From: Rhodoferax sp. U11-2br
Lineage (GTDB): Bacteria > Pseudomonadota > Gammaproteobacteria > Burkholderiales > Burkholderiaceae_C
NCBI RefSeq assembly: GCF_018619435.1
Contig: NZ_JAHFZF010000005.1
Coordinates: 62,001-126,000, forward strand
Direction: 5' to 3'
DNA: 64,000 nucleotides
Both the position numbers and the translations under genes were made by a program. Positions 17,375 through 25,768 of this stretch are shown one piece after another. Below the pieces are notes generated by a model. It was not told where the DNA came from. It saw nothing but the letters and a program-made list of their open reading frames with translations, and searched no databases. Positions within the stretch are counted from its first letter, which is position 1. Every line of letters begins with the position of its first letter.

Positions 17375-18508
17375 ATGAAACTGATCAAAACCCTCATCAC
17401 CACCGCGACCGCCACCCTGCTCAGCAGCGCCGCCCTGGCCGACATCACCATTGGTGTTAGCCTGCCTTTGACCGGTCCGGCCTCCGGCCTGGGCATTCCG
17501 CTTGGCAACCAGCTCAAGCTGTGGCCCAGCAGCATCGCGGGTGAAAAAGTCAAACTCATTGTTCTGGACGATGCTTCCGACCCCACCAACGGTGTCAAAA
17601 ACGCCAAACGTTTTGTGACCGAGGACAAGGCCGACCTCATCATGGGCTCTGCCGCCACACCGGTGGCGATACCGATGGCGGCCGTGGCGGCTGAGGCCGA
17701 CACGGTGCAGCTGGCGTTTTCACCCGCTGTGTTGCCGCCTGGCAAAGACGGCTGGACCTTTCGGCTGCCGCAGTCCAACAACGTCATGGCCCATGCCTTG
17801 GTCAGCCTGATGAAAAAACAAGGGGTCAAAACCGTGGGCTTTCTGGGTTACACCGATGCCTACGGTGAGAGCTGGCTCAAGGATTTCACGGCCGAGGCTG
17901 ACAAAAACGGCATCAAGGTGGTGGCCACCGAGCGTTTTGCCCGATCCGATGCCAGTGTAATGGCGCAGGCCTTGAAATTGACCGCCGCCAACCCGGATGC
18001 GATGTTGATCGTGGCCTCGGGCAGTGGTGCCGCCATGCCCCAGATGGCGGTGGTGGACCGGGGCTACAAGGGCAAGATTTACCAGACCCATGCGGCCGCT
18101 TCGCGCGACCTGATGCGTGTCGGTGGCAAAGCGGTGGAAGGCGCCTATGTGGTGTCTGGTCCGGCGGTGATTGCCGAACAGCTGCCCGACAGCCACCCCT
18201 CCAAAAAACCGGCCGTCGACTTTGTCCAGCAGTATGAAAAAGCCTATGGCCCGGGCTCACGCAACCAGTTTGCCGCCCATGGTTTTGATGCGCAGATGGT
18301 GCTGGAAAAAGCCATTCCGGTGGCCCTCAAAAAAGCCAAACCTGGCACCAAAGAGTTTCGCACTGCCTTGCGCGACGCCCTGGAGACGATGGGGCGCACG
18401 GTGATCTCCCAAGGCGTGTTGAATTGGACCAAAGATGACCACTGGGGTTACACCAACGAGACCGGTGTGATGCTCAAGGTGGTCAACGGTGACTGGAAGG
18501 TTGAATAA
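17375..18508 (+). CDS. ABC transporter substrate-binding protein, branched-chain amino acid type
   Basis: The 377-residue protein has a cleavable signal peptide (MKLIKTLITT start, ending near SAALA-D) and a Peripla_BP_6 fold: ITIGVSLPLTGP, NGVKNAKRFVTEDKADLIMG and the LMRVGGKAVEGAY block. It belongs to the Leu/Ile/Val-binding family, members of which bind aromatic acids in catabolic clusters. Its position after the SDR gene and before the LivH, LivM-LivG and LivF components suggests uptake of hydroxycinnamates or related aryl acids. GGAGA precedes the ATG. Confidence 0.88.
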   Translation: MKLIKTLITTATATLLSSAALADITIGVSLPLTGPASGLGIPLGNQLKLWPSSIAGEKVKLIVLDDASDPTNGVKNAKRFVTEDKADLIMGSAATPVAIPMAAVAAEADTVQLAFSPAVLPPGKDGWTFRLPQSNNVMAHALVSLMKKQGVKTVGFLGYTDAYGESWLKDFTAEADKNGIKVVATERFARSDASVMAQALKLTAANPDAMLIVASGSGAAMPQMAVVDRGYKGKIYQTHAAASRDLMRVGGKAVEGAYVVSGPAVIAEQLPDSHPSKKPAVDFVQQYEKAYGPGSRNQFAAHGFDAQMVLEKAIPVALKKAKPGTKEFRTALRDALETMGRTVISQGVLNWTKDDHWGYTNETGVMLKVVNGDWKVE

Positions 18509-18515
18509 GCCGTTG

Positions 18516-18545
18516 CCCTCCAGCTCGCAGGGCTGGAGGCTTTTC
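18516..18545 (+). terminator. Stem-loop after the binding-protein gene
   Basis: CCTCCAGC (18517-18524) pairs with GCTGGAGG (18532-18539) across a 7-base loop and is followed by C then TTTT. It lies 8 bases after the binding-protein stop and 45 before livH. It may act as a partial terminator or RNA-end stabiliser that keeps the binding protein more abundant than the membrane components. Confidence 0.6.
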
Positions 18546-18590
18546 CAGCCGGGTGGTGCCGGGCTCTCTTTTCATTTTTTCTAGGTCGTC

Positions 18591-19628
18591 ATGGACTTTT
18601 CAATAGCCAGCATTTTGATGCTCGATGGTTTCACCAACGGCGCGGTGTATGCCTTGCTGGGTTTGGCCACAGTGCTTGTGTTTTCGGTGACGCGAGTCAT
18701 CTTCATTCCCCAGGGTGAGTTTGTCGCCTATGGCGCACTCACCCTGGCGATCTTTCAAACCGGCAAAGTGCCGGGCACGGTCTGGCTGCTGCTGATCATG
18801 GCGGCGTTGGCCGCGCTGCTCGATGCCCGCCTGAGCTGGCAGCACAGTGGGGATTTCAAACGTGCCGCCAAAGCGGCGCTGGTCACGCTGGCCGCGCCGG
18901 TCGTGGTGTCTGGTCTGGCGATCTGGGCGGCACCGTTGCAGTTGCCCTTGCTGGTGCAGGCCTTGCTGACGGTGGCGATCGTCACCGCCTTTGGCCCGCT
19001 GGTCTACCGGCTGGCCTACCAGTCGCTGGCCGATGCCAGCGCGCTGGTGTTGCTGATTGTGTCGGTGGGTGTGCACTTTGCCTTGACGGGTCTGGGCCTG
19101 CTGTTTTTTGGCGCCGAAGGTTTTCGCAACCCCTCGTTCTGGGACACCCGCCTGAACCTCGGGCCGTTGGTCATCAGTGGGCAGGCGATCATCATCATGC
19201 TGACCTCACTGGCCCTGATCGTGTTGCTGTACCAGTTCTTCAGCCGCACGTTGTACGGCAAGGCGTTGCAGGCCACGGCGGTGAACCGCCTGGGCGCCCG
19301 GCTGATGGGCATCTCCACCCATGGTGCGGGTCAAGCCAGCTTGGCCATGGCGGCGCTGATTGGTGCGTTGTCAGGCCTGTTGATTGGCCCGACCACCACG
19401 GTGTTTTACGACTCCGGTTTTCTGATCGGCCTCAAAGGTTTTGTGGCGGCGGTGATGGGTGGCCTGCACAGCTACCCGCTGGCGGCGCTGGGTGCGCTGT
19501 TTGTGGGCTTGGCCGAGTCGTTTGGTTCGTTCTGGGCCAGCGCCTTCAAGGAGGTGATTGTGTTCACCCTGGTGTTGCCCATTCTGCTCTGGCGCTCGGT
19601 CGCTGACGGCCACTCAGAGGAGCATTGA
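18591..19628 (+). CDS. livH: Branched-chain-type ABC transporter permease LivH
   Basis: This 345-residue inner-membrane permease has the LivH opening ILMLDGFTNGAVYALLGLAT, about eight hydrophobic segments, and the cytoplasmic loop KALQATAVNRLGARLMGI that contacts the ATPase. It is longer than many LivH proteins because of an extra hydrophobic region around residues 60-130. The next gene begins 1 base after its stop. Together with the fused LivM-LivG and LivF it forms the importer of the hydroxycinnamate island. Confidence 0.9.
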   Translation: MDFSIASILMLDGFTNGAVYALLGLATVLVFSVTRVIFIPQGEFVAYGALTLAIFQTGKVPGTVWLLLIMAALAALLDARLSWQHSGDFKRAAKAALVTLAAPVVVSGLAIWAAPLQLPLLVQALLTVAIVTAFGPLVYRLAYQSLADASALVLLIVSVGVHFALTGLGLLFFGAEGFRNPSFWDTRLNLGPLVISGQAIIIMLTSLALIVLLYQFFSRTLYGKALQATAVNRLGARLMGISTHGAGQASLAMAALIGALSGLLIGPTTTVFYDSGFLIGLKGFVAAVMGGLHSYPLAALGALFVGLAESFGSFWASAFKEVIVFTLVLPILLWRSVADGHSEEH

Positions 19629-19629
19629 G

Positions 19630-21426
19630 ATGCAGCTCACCACACAACTTCAGCACTTGGCGCACAACGCCAACCTTCAGCGTGTGCTGGTCGTAGTTGG
19701 CATGCTGCTGTACGCCGTGTCACCAGTGCCCGAGTTCTGGATCACCCAGCTCAACTACATCGCGCTTTACAGCCTGGTGGTTCTGGGCCTAGTGTTGCTC
19801 ACCGGCATTGGTGGGCTCACCTCGTTTGGCCAGGCCGCGTTTGTCGGCATCGGGGCTTACACCAGCGCCTATCTGACCGTCAACATGGGTTGGTCGCCCT
19901 GGCTCACGCTATGGGCCGGTTTACTCATCACTGGCATCAGCGCGTTGCTGGTGGGCTGGGTCACGTTGCGTATGTCGGGCCACTACCTGCCTTTAGCAAC
20001 AATAGCCTGGGGCTTGTCGCTGTATTACCTGATGGGTAACCTGGATGCCTTGGGCAAGTACGACGGCATTTTGGGCCTGCCCGCGATCACCTTGTGGGGT
20101 TGGGACATCAGCCAGGGGCGCAGCTTTTTTGTGTTGGCCTGGGGTTTGGTGCTGTTTGGGGCGTTTGCGTTGCTGAACCTGATGGACTCCCGCACCGGGC
20201 GCGCCATCAAAGCGATGCGTGCCAGCACTTTGATGGCCGAGGCCATGGGGGTCCATACCCTGCGCCACAAGGTTGGTATCTTTTTGATAGCGGCGCTGTT
20301 TGCCAGTCTGTCGGGCTGGTTGTTTGCCCACTTTCAGCGTTCGGTCAACCCATCTCCCTTTGGCCTGAAGATGGGCATTGAGTACCTGTTCATGACGGTG
20401 CTCGGTGGCGCCGGTTATGTTTGGGGTGCCATCAGTGGTGCGGTGATGACCAAGCTGCTGGAAGACGAGTTGCAGGTTCTTTTACCCAAACTGCTGGGCA
20501 CCAGCGGCAGCTACGAGGTGATTGTGTTTGGCATCGTGCTGGTGCTGGTGTTGAAGTACCTGCCCGATGGGGTTTGGTCGCTGGTTGGTCGCTTTTTGCC
20601 CAAGCCGGCTCGGGTGCAAGACTGGCACAACGCGGCCCCGCTGCCTGAGCGCAGCAAACCCGCACCAGGCGATCTGGTGCTTGAAGTCAAGGACATCCGC
20701 AAACAGTTTGGTGGCCTGGTGGCGGTGAAAGACATTGGTTTTTCCATCCAGGCGGGCCAGATCGTCGGGCTGATTGGCCCCAATGGCGCAGGCAAGTCCA
20801 CCACCTTCAACCTGATCACCGGTGTGCTGGGCCTGAGCGCGGGTGAGGTCAAGTTCCGCGGGCAGACCATCAGTGGCCTGTCCTCGCGCGAGATTGCGGC
20901 GCGCGGCATGAGCCGCACTTTTCAACACGTCAAGATGATTCCCGAGATGACGGTGTTGGAGAACGTGGCACTGGGCGCACAACTGCGCGGCCACAAAAAC
21001 GCCTTGTCGTCGATGCTGCGCCTGGATCGGGCCGAGGAGCAAAGCCTGCTGCGCGAAGCGGCACGCCAACTCGAGCGTATTGGCATGGGCCACTCTCTGC
21101 ATGAACAGGCCGGCAACCTGGCCATGGGCCCGCAGCGTTTGCTGGAAATTGCCCGCGCCCTGTGCAGTGACCCGGCCTTGCTGCTGCTTGACGAGCCCGC
21201 TGCAGGTTTGCGCCACAAGGAAAAGCAGGCGCTGGTCAATGTGCTGCGGCAATTGCGCAGCGAGGGCATGAGCATTTTGCTGGTGGAGCACGACATGGAC
21301 CTGGTGATGGATGTGACCGACCACATCGTGGTGATGGAGTTTGGCACCAAGCTGATGGAGGGCACCCCCGAAGAGGTGCAGCAAAGCCCCAAGGTGCGCG
21401 CCGCCTACCTCGGCATGGAACATTGA
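19630..21426 (+). CDS. LivM-LivG fusion: ABC permease with C-terminal ATPase
   Basis: One 598-residue chain holds an N-terminal LivM permease (about residues 20-310, with LTGIGGLTSFGQAAFVGIGA) and a C-terminal LivG ATPase (from about 355). The ATPase has Walker A GPNGAGKST, Walker B LLLLDEPAAGL and the LivG-type switch HDMDLVMDV; the signature is a variant, NLAMGPQRLLEIARAL, with AMGPQ where LSYGQ is usual. Such fusions are common in this transporter family. The ATG at 19630 follows a GAGGAG ribosome site overlapping the end of livH. It pairs with LivF as the second ATPase. Confidence 0.92.
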   Translation: MQLTTQLQHLAHNANLQRVLVVVGMLLYAVSPVPEFWITQLNYIALYSLVVLGLVLLTGIGGLTSFGQAAFVGIGAYTSAYLTVNMGWSPWLTLWAGLLITGISALLVGWVTLRMSGHYLPLATIAWGLSLYYLMGNLDALGKYDGILGLPAITLWGWDISQGRSFFVLAWGLVLFGAFALLNLMDSRTGRAIKAMRASTLMAEAMGVHTLRHKVGIFLIAALFASLSGWLFAHFQRSVNPSPFGLKMGIEYLFMTVLGGAGYVWGAISGAVMTKLLEDELQVLLPKLLGTSGSYEVIVFGIVLVLVLKYLPDGVWSLVGRFLPKPARVQDWHNAAPLPERSKPAPGDLVLEVKDIRKQFGGLVAVKDIGFSIQAGQIVGLIGPNGAGKSTTFNLITGVLGLSAGEVKFRGQTISGLSSREIAARGMSRTFQHVKMIPEMTVLENVALGAQLRGHKNALSSMLRLDRAEEQSLLREAARQLERIGMGHSLHEQAGNLAMGPQRLLEIARALCSDPALLLLDEPAAGLRHKEKQALVNVLRQLRSEGMSILLVEHDMDLVMDVTDHIVVMEFGTKLMEGTPEEVQQSPKVRAAYLGMEH

Positions 21427-21447
21427 ACCCAGCTTGAAAGCCACACC

Positions 21448-22194
21448 ATGAACCCACCTGTTTTAACTGTTACAGGCCTGCGCGCCGGTTATGGCCGCGC
21501 CGAGGTGTTGCACGGCATCAACCTGCAAGCGCCCCAGGGCAGTGTGATCACCGTGATTGGCCCCAACGGTGCGGGCAAGTCCACGTTTTTGAATGCCTTG
21601 ATGGGCGTCTTGCCTGCCCAAGGTTCTCTGGTTTTTAACGGCCAGCCTATCCATGGGCTGTCGCTGGAAGAGCGCGTGATGCTGGGTATGGCCCTGGTGC
21701 CAGAGAAACGCGAGTTGTTTGGCAGCATGTCGGTCGAGGACAACCTGGTGCTCGGTGCGTTTCGCCAGGTGCGCCTCAACAACCCCAAGTGGCGGGACCA
21801 GATGGAGGTGGTGTACCAGCTGTTTCCACGCTTGAAAGAACGCTGCCAACAGGCCGCTGGCACCTTGTCGGGGGGGGAACGTCAAATGTTGGCGGTGGGC
21901 CGGGCCCTGATGTCGCGCCCAAGCCTGTTGATGCTCGATGAGCCCAGCCTGGGCTTGGCCCCGCTGGTGGTCAAAGAGATTTTTCGCACCATTGATACCT
22001 TGCGCCAGACCGGGGTCACCACGCTGCTGGTAGAGCAAAACGCCCGAGCCGCCCTGGAGACGGCGGACTTTGCCTATGTGCTCGAGATGGGCGAGATTGC
22101 CCTGAGCGGCCCCGCCAAAGACCTGGCCACCGATTCACGCGTGATCGACACCTACCTGGGTGCGGCGCGCAAAAAATACACAGCGGCTGCTTAG
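21448..22194 (+). CDS. livF: ABC transporter ATP-binding protein LivF
   Basis: The 248-residue ATPase has Walker A GPNGAGKST, signature LSGGERQMLAVGRAL, Walker B LLMLDEPSLGLAP and VEQNARAAL, which together mark LivF. It is 21 bases downstream of the LivM-LivG fusion and completes the importer with two different ATPases, as usual for the family. Confidence 0.93.
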   Translation: MNPPVLTVTGLRAGYGRAEVLHGINLQAPQGSVITVIGPNGAGKSTFLNALMGVLPAQGSLVFNGQPIHGLSLEERVMLGMALVPEKRELFGSMSVEDNLVLGAFRQVRLNNPKWRDQMEVVYQLFPRLKERCQQAAGTLSGGERQMLAVGRALMSRPSLLMLDEPSLGLAPLVVKEIFRTIDTLRQTGVTTLLVEQNARAALETADFAYVLEMGEIALSGPAKDLATDSRVIDTYLGAARKKYTAAA

Positions 22195-22334
22195 CCCCAC
22201 ACCGATTTCAGCAGAGGCAAAAACAACACATGCAACGAATGACACGGGTCGGCTGAAAGACCCTGTTGCTCACCACAACAAACATTCAGAGACTGTGTTT
22301 GGCCAATCCCACCACTATGAATTAGGAGACACGC

Positions 22335-23453
22335 ATGAAGAAGATTGCAAGTTTGCTCAGCCTCACCGGACTGGTTGTTGCGGGTGCCGTTCAGGCACAA
22401 AGCGTCACCATCTACGGCATGATGGATGTCGGTATCGAATCGGTCAGCAAGGTCAACGGGGTGGGCACCTTGAACCGCATGCCGTCCAACACCGGCATGC
22501 TGCCCTCACGCTTGGGTTTTCGTGGCAAAGAGGATCTGGGTGGTGGTCTGAGCGCCATCTTCACGATGGAGATGGGTTTGGCCCCGGACACCGGCGCATC
22601 GGGCCAAGGCGGGCGCCTGTTCGGGCGCCAGTCGACGGTGGGGTTCAGTGGTGACTGGGGTGCGGTGACACTGGGGCGCCAATGGACCATGCTGTTCTGG
22701 ACGCTGCTGGACTCGGACATTGTGGGGCCATCCGTTTATGGGCTGGGTTCGCTGGACAACTACATCCCCAACTCCCGCATCGACAACTCCATCGCCTACA
22801 AAGGCAAATTCGGCGATGTGACCCTGGGCGCCACCTACAGCTTGGGGCGTGACACAGTCAATGCCGGTCCGTCACCGGCGGGTACCAACTGCGCTGGCGA
22901 AAGCGCCACCGATGCGCAGGCCTGCCGGGAGTGGTCAGCCATGGTCAAGTACGACACCGCCAGCTGGGGTGCGGCGGTGGGCTACGACACGCTCAAGGGT
23001 CGCACACCTGCCAGCGTCAGCGATACCCTGTTGCCCGCTGGCCTGACCAGCAGTGGCAAATCAGACGCCCGCTTGTTGCTCAATGGTTATGTGAAGTTCT
23101 CCGACCTGAAGCTCGCCGGTGGTGTGATCCGTCGCACCAATGACGGCACGACCATCCGGCCCAAGAGTGACCTCTGGTACGTGGGGGCCTCTTACCCACT
23201 GACACCAGCCCTGACCCTGGATGGCACCTATGCCAAGCTCAGCTACAGAGACGTCAGCAACTATGACTCCTCACTGATTGCGGTACGAACCCTCTACAAG
23301 CTGTCCAAACGCACCACCTTGTACGCACAGTTGGGCAAGGTCGACAACGAGAGTCTGGTCAATGTGTCCGTCAGTGGGGGTGCTGCGGGTAGCAACCCGG
23401 CCCTGGGTGGCTCCCAGACCGGTGTGATGCTCGGTGTCAACCACACGTTTTAA
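22335..23453 (+). CDS. Gram-negative outer-membrane porin (general bacterial porin family)
   Basis: The 372-residue protein has a signal peptide ending in VQAQ and begins its mature part with SVTIYGMMDVGIE, the standard start of betaproteobacterial trimeric porins. Alternating beta-strand sequence follows and the chain ends in a terminal phenylalanine (GVNHTF), the outer-membrane insertion signal. AGGAGA precedes the ATG. Located between the ABC importer and the acyl-CoA dehydrogenase, it probably gives hydroxycinnamates a route across the outer membrane, though general diffusion is equally possible. Confidence 0.9.
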   Translation: MKKIASLLSLTGLVVAGAVQAQSVTIYGMMDVGIESVSKVNGVGTLNRMPSNTGMLPSRLGFRGKEDLGGGLSAIFTMEMGLAPDTGASGQGGRLFGRQSTVGFSGDWGAVTLGRQWTMLFWTLLDSDIVGPSVYGLGSLDNYIPNSRIDNSIAYKGKFGDVTLGATYSLGRDTVNAGPSPAGTNCAGESATDAQACREWSAMVKYDTASWGAAVGYDTLKGRTPASVSDTLLPAGLTSSGKSDARLLLNGYVKFSDLKLAGGVIRRTNDGTTIRPKSDLWYVGASYPLTPALTLDGTYAKLSYRDVSNYDSSLIAVRTLYKLSKRTTLYAQLGKVDNESLVNVSVSGGAAGSNPALGGSQTGVMLGVNHTF

Positions 23454-23470
23454 GCCAGGATCACCAGAAC

Positions 23471-25180
23471 ATGCACTACCAGCCACCTCTGTCCGATATC
23501 CATTTTGTTTTGGATGAGGTGCTGCAAGCGCCTGCGCAATTACAGGCACTGGCTGCTTTCTCCGAGGTGGATGCCGATCTGATGCACCAGGTGATGGAGG
23601 AGGCCGGCAAGTTCGTGGCCGAGGTGGTGGCACCCTTGAGCCGCAGTGGCGATGAACACGGTTGCCGCTTTGAAGCCGGGCGAGTCAGCACACCCGCTGG
23701 TTTCAAGGAGGCTTATACGGCCTTCTGGCAAGCTGGCTGGCCGGCCCTGGCCTGTGCGCCAGAGGATGGCGGTCAGGGTTTGCCCACCGTGCTGCAAGCC
23801 GTGTTGTACGAGATGCTGAGCGCCGCCAACCACGGTTGGACCATGGCGCCCGGCCTGTTACACGGGGCCTACGAGTGCATCAAACACCACGCCAGTGAGA
23901 AACTCAAAGCGCTGTACCTGGGGAAAGTCGCCAGTGGCGAATGGCTGGCCACCATGTGCCTGACCGAACCTCAGGCGGGCAGTGACCTGGGGCTGGTGAG
24001 CACCCGGGCCGTGCCCCAGCCTGATGGCAGCTACCAGTTGCGTGGCACCAAGATTTTTATCTCAGGGGGTGAACACGATCTGAGCGAGAACATCGTCCAT
24101 CTGGTGCTGGCACGTCTGCCTGATGCACCACCCGGCCCGAAGGGTTTGTCGCTGTTTCTGGTGCCGAAATTTTTGCCAGACGGCATGCGCAGTGCTGTCC
24201 ACTGCGAGCGGATTGAAGAAAAAATGGGCCTACACGGCAGCGCCACCTGTGTTTTGCGCTTTGAGGCTGCCACCGGCTGGATTGTGGGTGTGCCAGGGCG
24301 CGGTCTGAACGCCATGTTTGTCATGATGAACGCGGCCCGCCTGCATGTGGCGCTGCAAGGCATCGGTTTGCTGGATGCCGCCTGGCAGAAAGCGGCAGCC
24401 TACGCCCAGGAGCGCCGCCAGATGCGAGCACCGGGTCGTCGCACATCCGCAGCACAAGCGGATCTGATCATGGAACACCCGGCCATGCGGCGCATTTTGG
24501 ACACCCAGCGCGCCTGGATAGACGGTGGCCGCGTGCTGGCCTACACCACCGCGCTGGAGTTGGACATGGTCAAACACCACCCCGATGCACAGCGCCGCGC
24601 CGCAGCCGAACGCTGGTGCAGCTTGGTGACCCCGGTGCTCAAGGCGGCCTGGACCGAGCAGGCCTTCAAGGGCAGCAGCGAATGCCTGCAGGTGTTTGGC
24701 GGCCATGGTTATGTGCGTGAGTGGGGCATTGAGCAAATCGTGCGTGATTCGCGTGTCAGCATGATCTACGAGGGCACCAACGAGATTCAGGCGATTGATC
24801 TGCTGGTGCGCAAGGTGCTGGCCGATGGCGGGGCCGGCTTGACGGCTTTGCTGGCGTCATTGGTTGATCTTGAAAATGAGAGCGATCAAACCTTGTATTC
24901 ATTGAGCTGGCAGGTCAAAACACTGACAGCGCTGACGCAGCAGCTGGTGGCGGCCAGTGCGGCAGACCCGGCATTGGCCTACTGGGTGGCTGATGACTAC
25001 CTGCGCGCGCTGGCCTTGACACTGCTGCAGTGGGCCTGGTTGCGTATCCGGCAGGCACGGCCAGGCGACGCTGATGCGGCCGATGCCACGCGCTGGCTGA
25101 ACCCCGCAGCGGCGCTGCAGCACTGGATCCTGCCCGAATTTGCCATGCGGCTGAGCATCATCAAGGCCCGGCTGGCCTAG
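23471..25180 (+). CDS. Acyl-CoA dehydrogenase with extended C-terminal region
   Basis: The 569-residue flavoenzyme has the acyl-CoA dehydrogenase core: TMCLTEPQAGSDLG (FAD/substrate loop), GTKIFISGGEHD, and the C-terminal GGHGYVREWGIEQIVRDSR with YEGTNEIQA. It belongs to the longer (about 570-600 residue) AcdA/DmdC-like type with an extra C-terminal helical part. In this island it could oxidise saturated phenylpropanoyl-CoA to the cinnamoyl-CoA that the crotonase uses. That substrate is inferred only from context. It follows the porin by 17 bases. Confidence 0.88.
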   Translation: MHYQPPLSDIHFVLDEVLQAPAQLQALAAFSEVDADLMHQVMEEAGKFVAEVVAPLSRSGDEHGCRFEAGRVSTPAGFKEAYTAFWQAGWPALACAPEDGGQGLPTVLQAVLYEMLSAANHGWTMAPGLLHGAYECIKHHASEKLKALYLGKVASGEWLATMCLTEPQAGSDLGLVSTRAVPQPDGSYQLRGTKIFISGGEHDLSENIVHLVLARLPDAPPGPKGLSLFLVPKFLPDGMRSAVHCERIEEKMGLHGSATCVLRFEAATGWIVGVPGRGLNAMFVMMNAARLHVALQGIGLLDAAWQKAAAYAQERRQMRAPGRRTSAAQADLIMEHPAMRRILDTQRAWIDGGRVLAYTTALELDMVKHHPDAQRRAAAERWCSLVTPVLKAAWTEQAFKGSSECLQVFGGHGYVREWGIEQIVRDSRVSMIYEGTNEIQAIDLLVRKVLADGGAGLTALLASLVDLENESDQTLYSLSWQVKTLTALTQQLVAASAADPALAYWVADDYLRALALTLLQWAWLRIRQARPGDADAADATRWLNPAAALQHWILPEFAMRLSIIKARLA

Positions 25181-25217
25181 TTGGTTATGCTCAAAGGTTT
25201 TGAGTTGCTGCAGTCTG

Positions 25218-25676
25218 ATGATGGACGACGAAGACCCGATTCCTTTTGTTGACAAGGTCAACACCCGCTACCTGGAAACCCTGGTGGGCTACAACGCGCG
25301 CCGGGCCGCACTGGTCATCATTGCTGAATTCATGGAACGCATGGCGGTGTATGAGTTGCGCACGGTGGACTTCTCGGTGCTGTCGCTGATCACCCACAAC
25401 CCGGGCATCACCTCCAAACAGCTGTGCAACACCCTGGGCATTCAGGCCCCCAACCTGGTCAGCATGGTCAATGCCCTGGAACAACGCGATCTGATCAAAC
25501 GCCTGCCGCACCCCAACGATGGCCGCGCCATGGGGCTGCATCTGACCGAGCTGGGTGAACAAACCGTGCGTCGCGCTGAAAAAACAGCGGCCGAACTGGA
25601 GCGCGATGTCACCGCCAAACTCAGCCCACAAGAACGCAAAACCTTGTTGGCGCTACTCAAGAAAATCTACAAGTAG
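25218..25676 (+). CDS. MarR-family regulator, likely repressor of the hydroxycinnamate genes
   Basis: The roughly 152-residue winged-helix protein shows the MarR pattern: SLITHNPGITSKQLCNTLGI, PNLVSMVNALEQRDLIKR and the wing PNDGRAMGLHLTELG. MarR proteins (CouR, FerR type) commonly repress hydroxycinnamate operons and are released by the aryl-CoA thioester. It ends the island, 37 bases after the acyl-CoA dehydrogenase. The start could be the ATG at 25218 or 25221; neither has a strong ribosome site. The likely target is the divergent gap 13586-13699. Confidence 0.82.
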   Translation: MMDDEDPIPFVDKVNTRYLETLVGYNARRAALVIIAEFMERMAVYELRTVDFSVLSLITHNPGITSKQLCNTLGIQAPNLVSMVNALEQRDLIKRLPHPNDGRAMGLHLTELGEQTVRRAEKTAAELERDVTAKLSPQERKTLLALLKKIYK

Positions 25677-25713
25677 GCTAGGCGCGGCTGGCTCAGTCCA
25701 CCGGTTTTCTACG

Positions 25714-25768
25714 GAAAATATGTCTCTAGCCCTTTTCTTAACTAGGCTTGTAGCTATTGAAAAAGTAG
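25714..25768 (+). repeat. Dispersed palindromic repeat at the 3' end of the GGDEF gene
   Basis: The copy reads TGTCTCTAGCCCTTTTCTTA, then ACTAGGCTTGTAGCTATTG. It spans the stop codon of the reverse-strand GGDEF gene and encodes its last residues (FFNSYKPS). The arms match the consensus with several changes. Confidence 0.65.

Noticed and set aside
19630-21426. LivM-LivG fusion as a novel protein
   Set aside because: Permease-ATPase fusions are frequent in branched-chain-type importers of this group, so it is not unusual.
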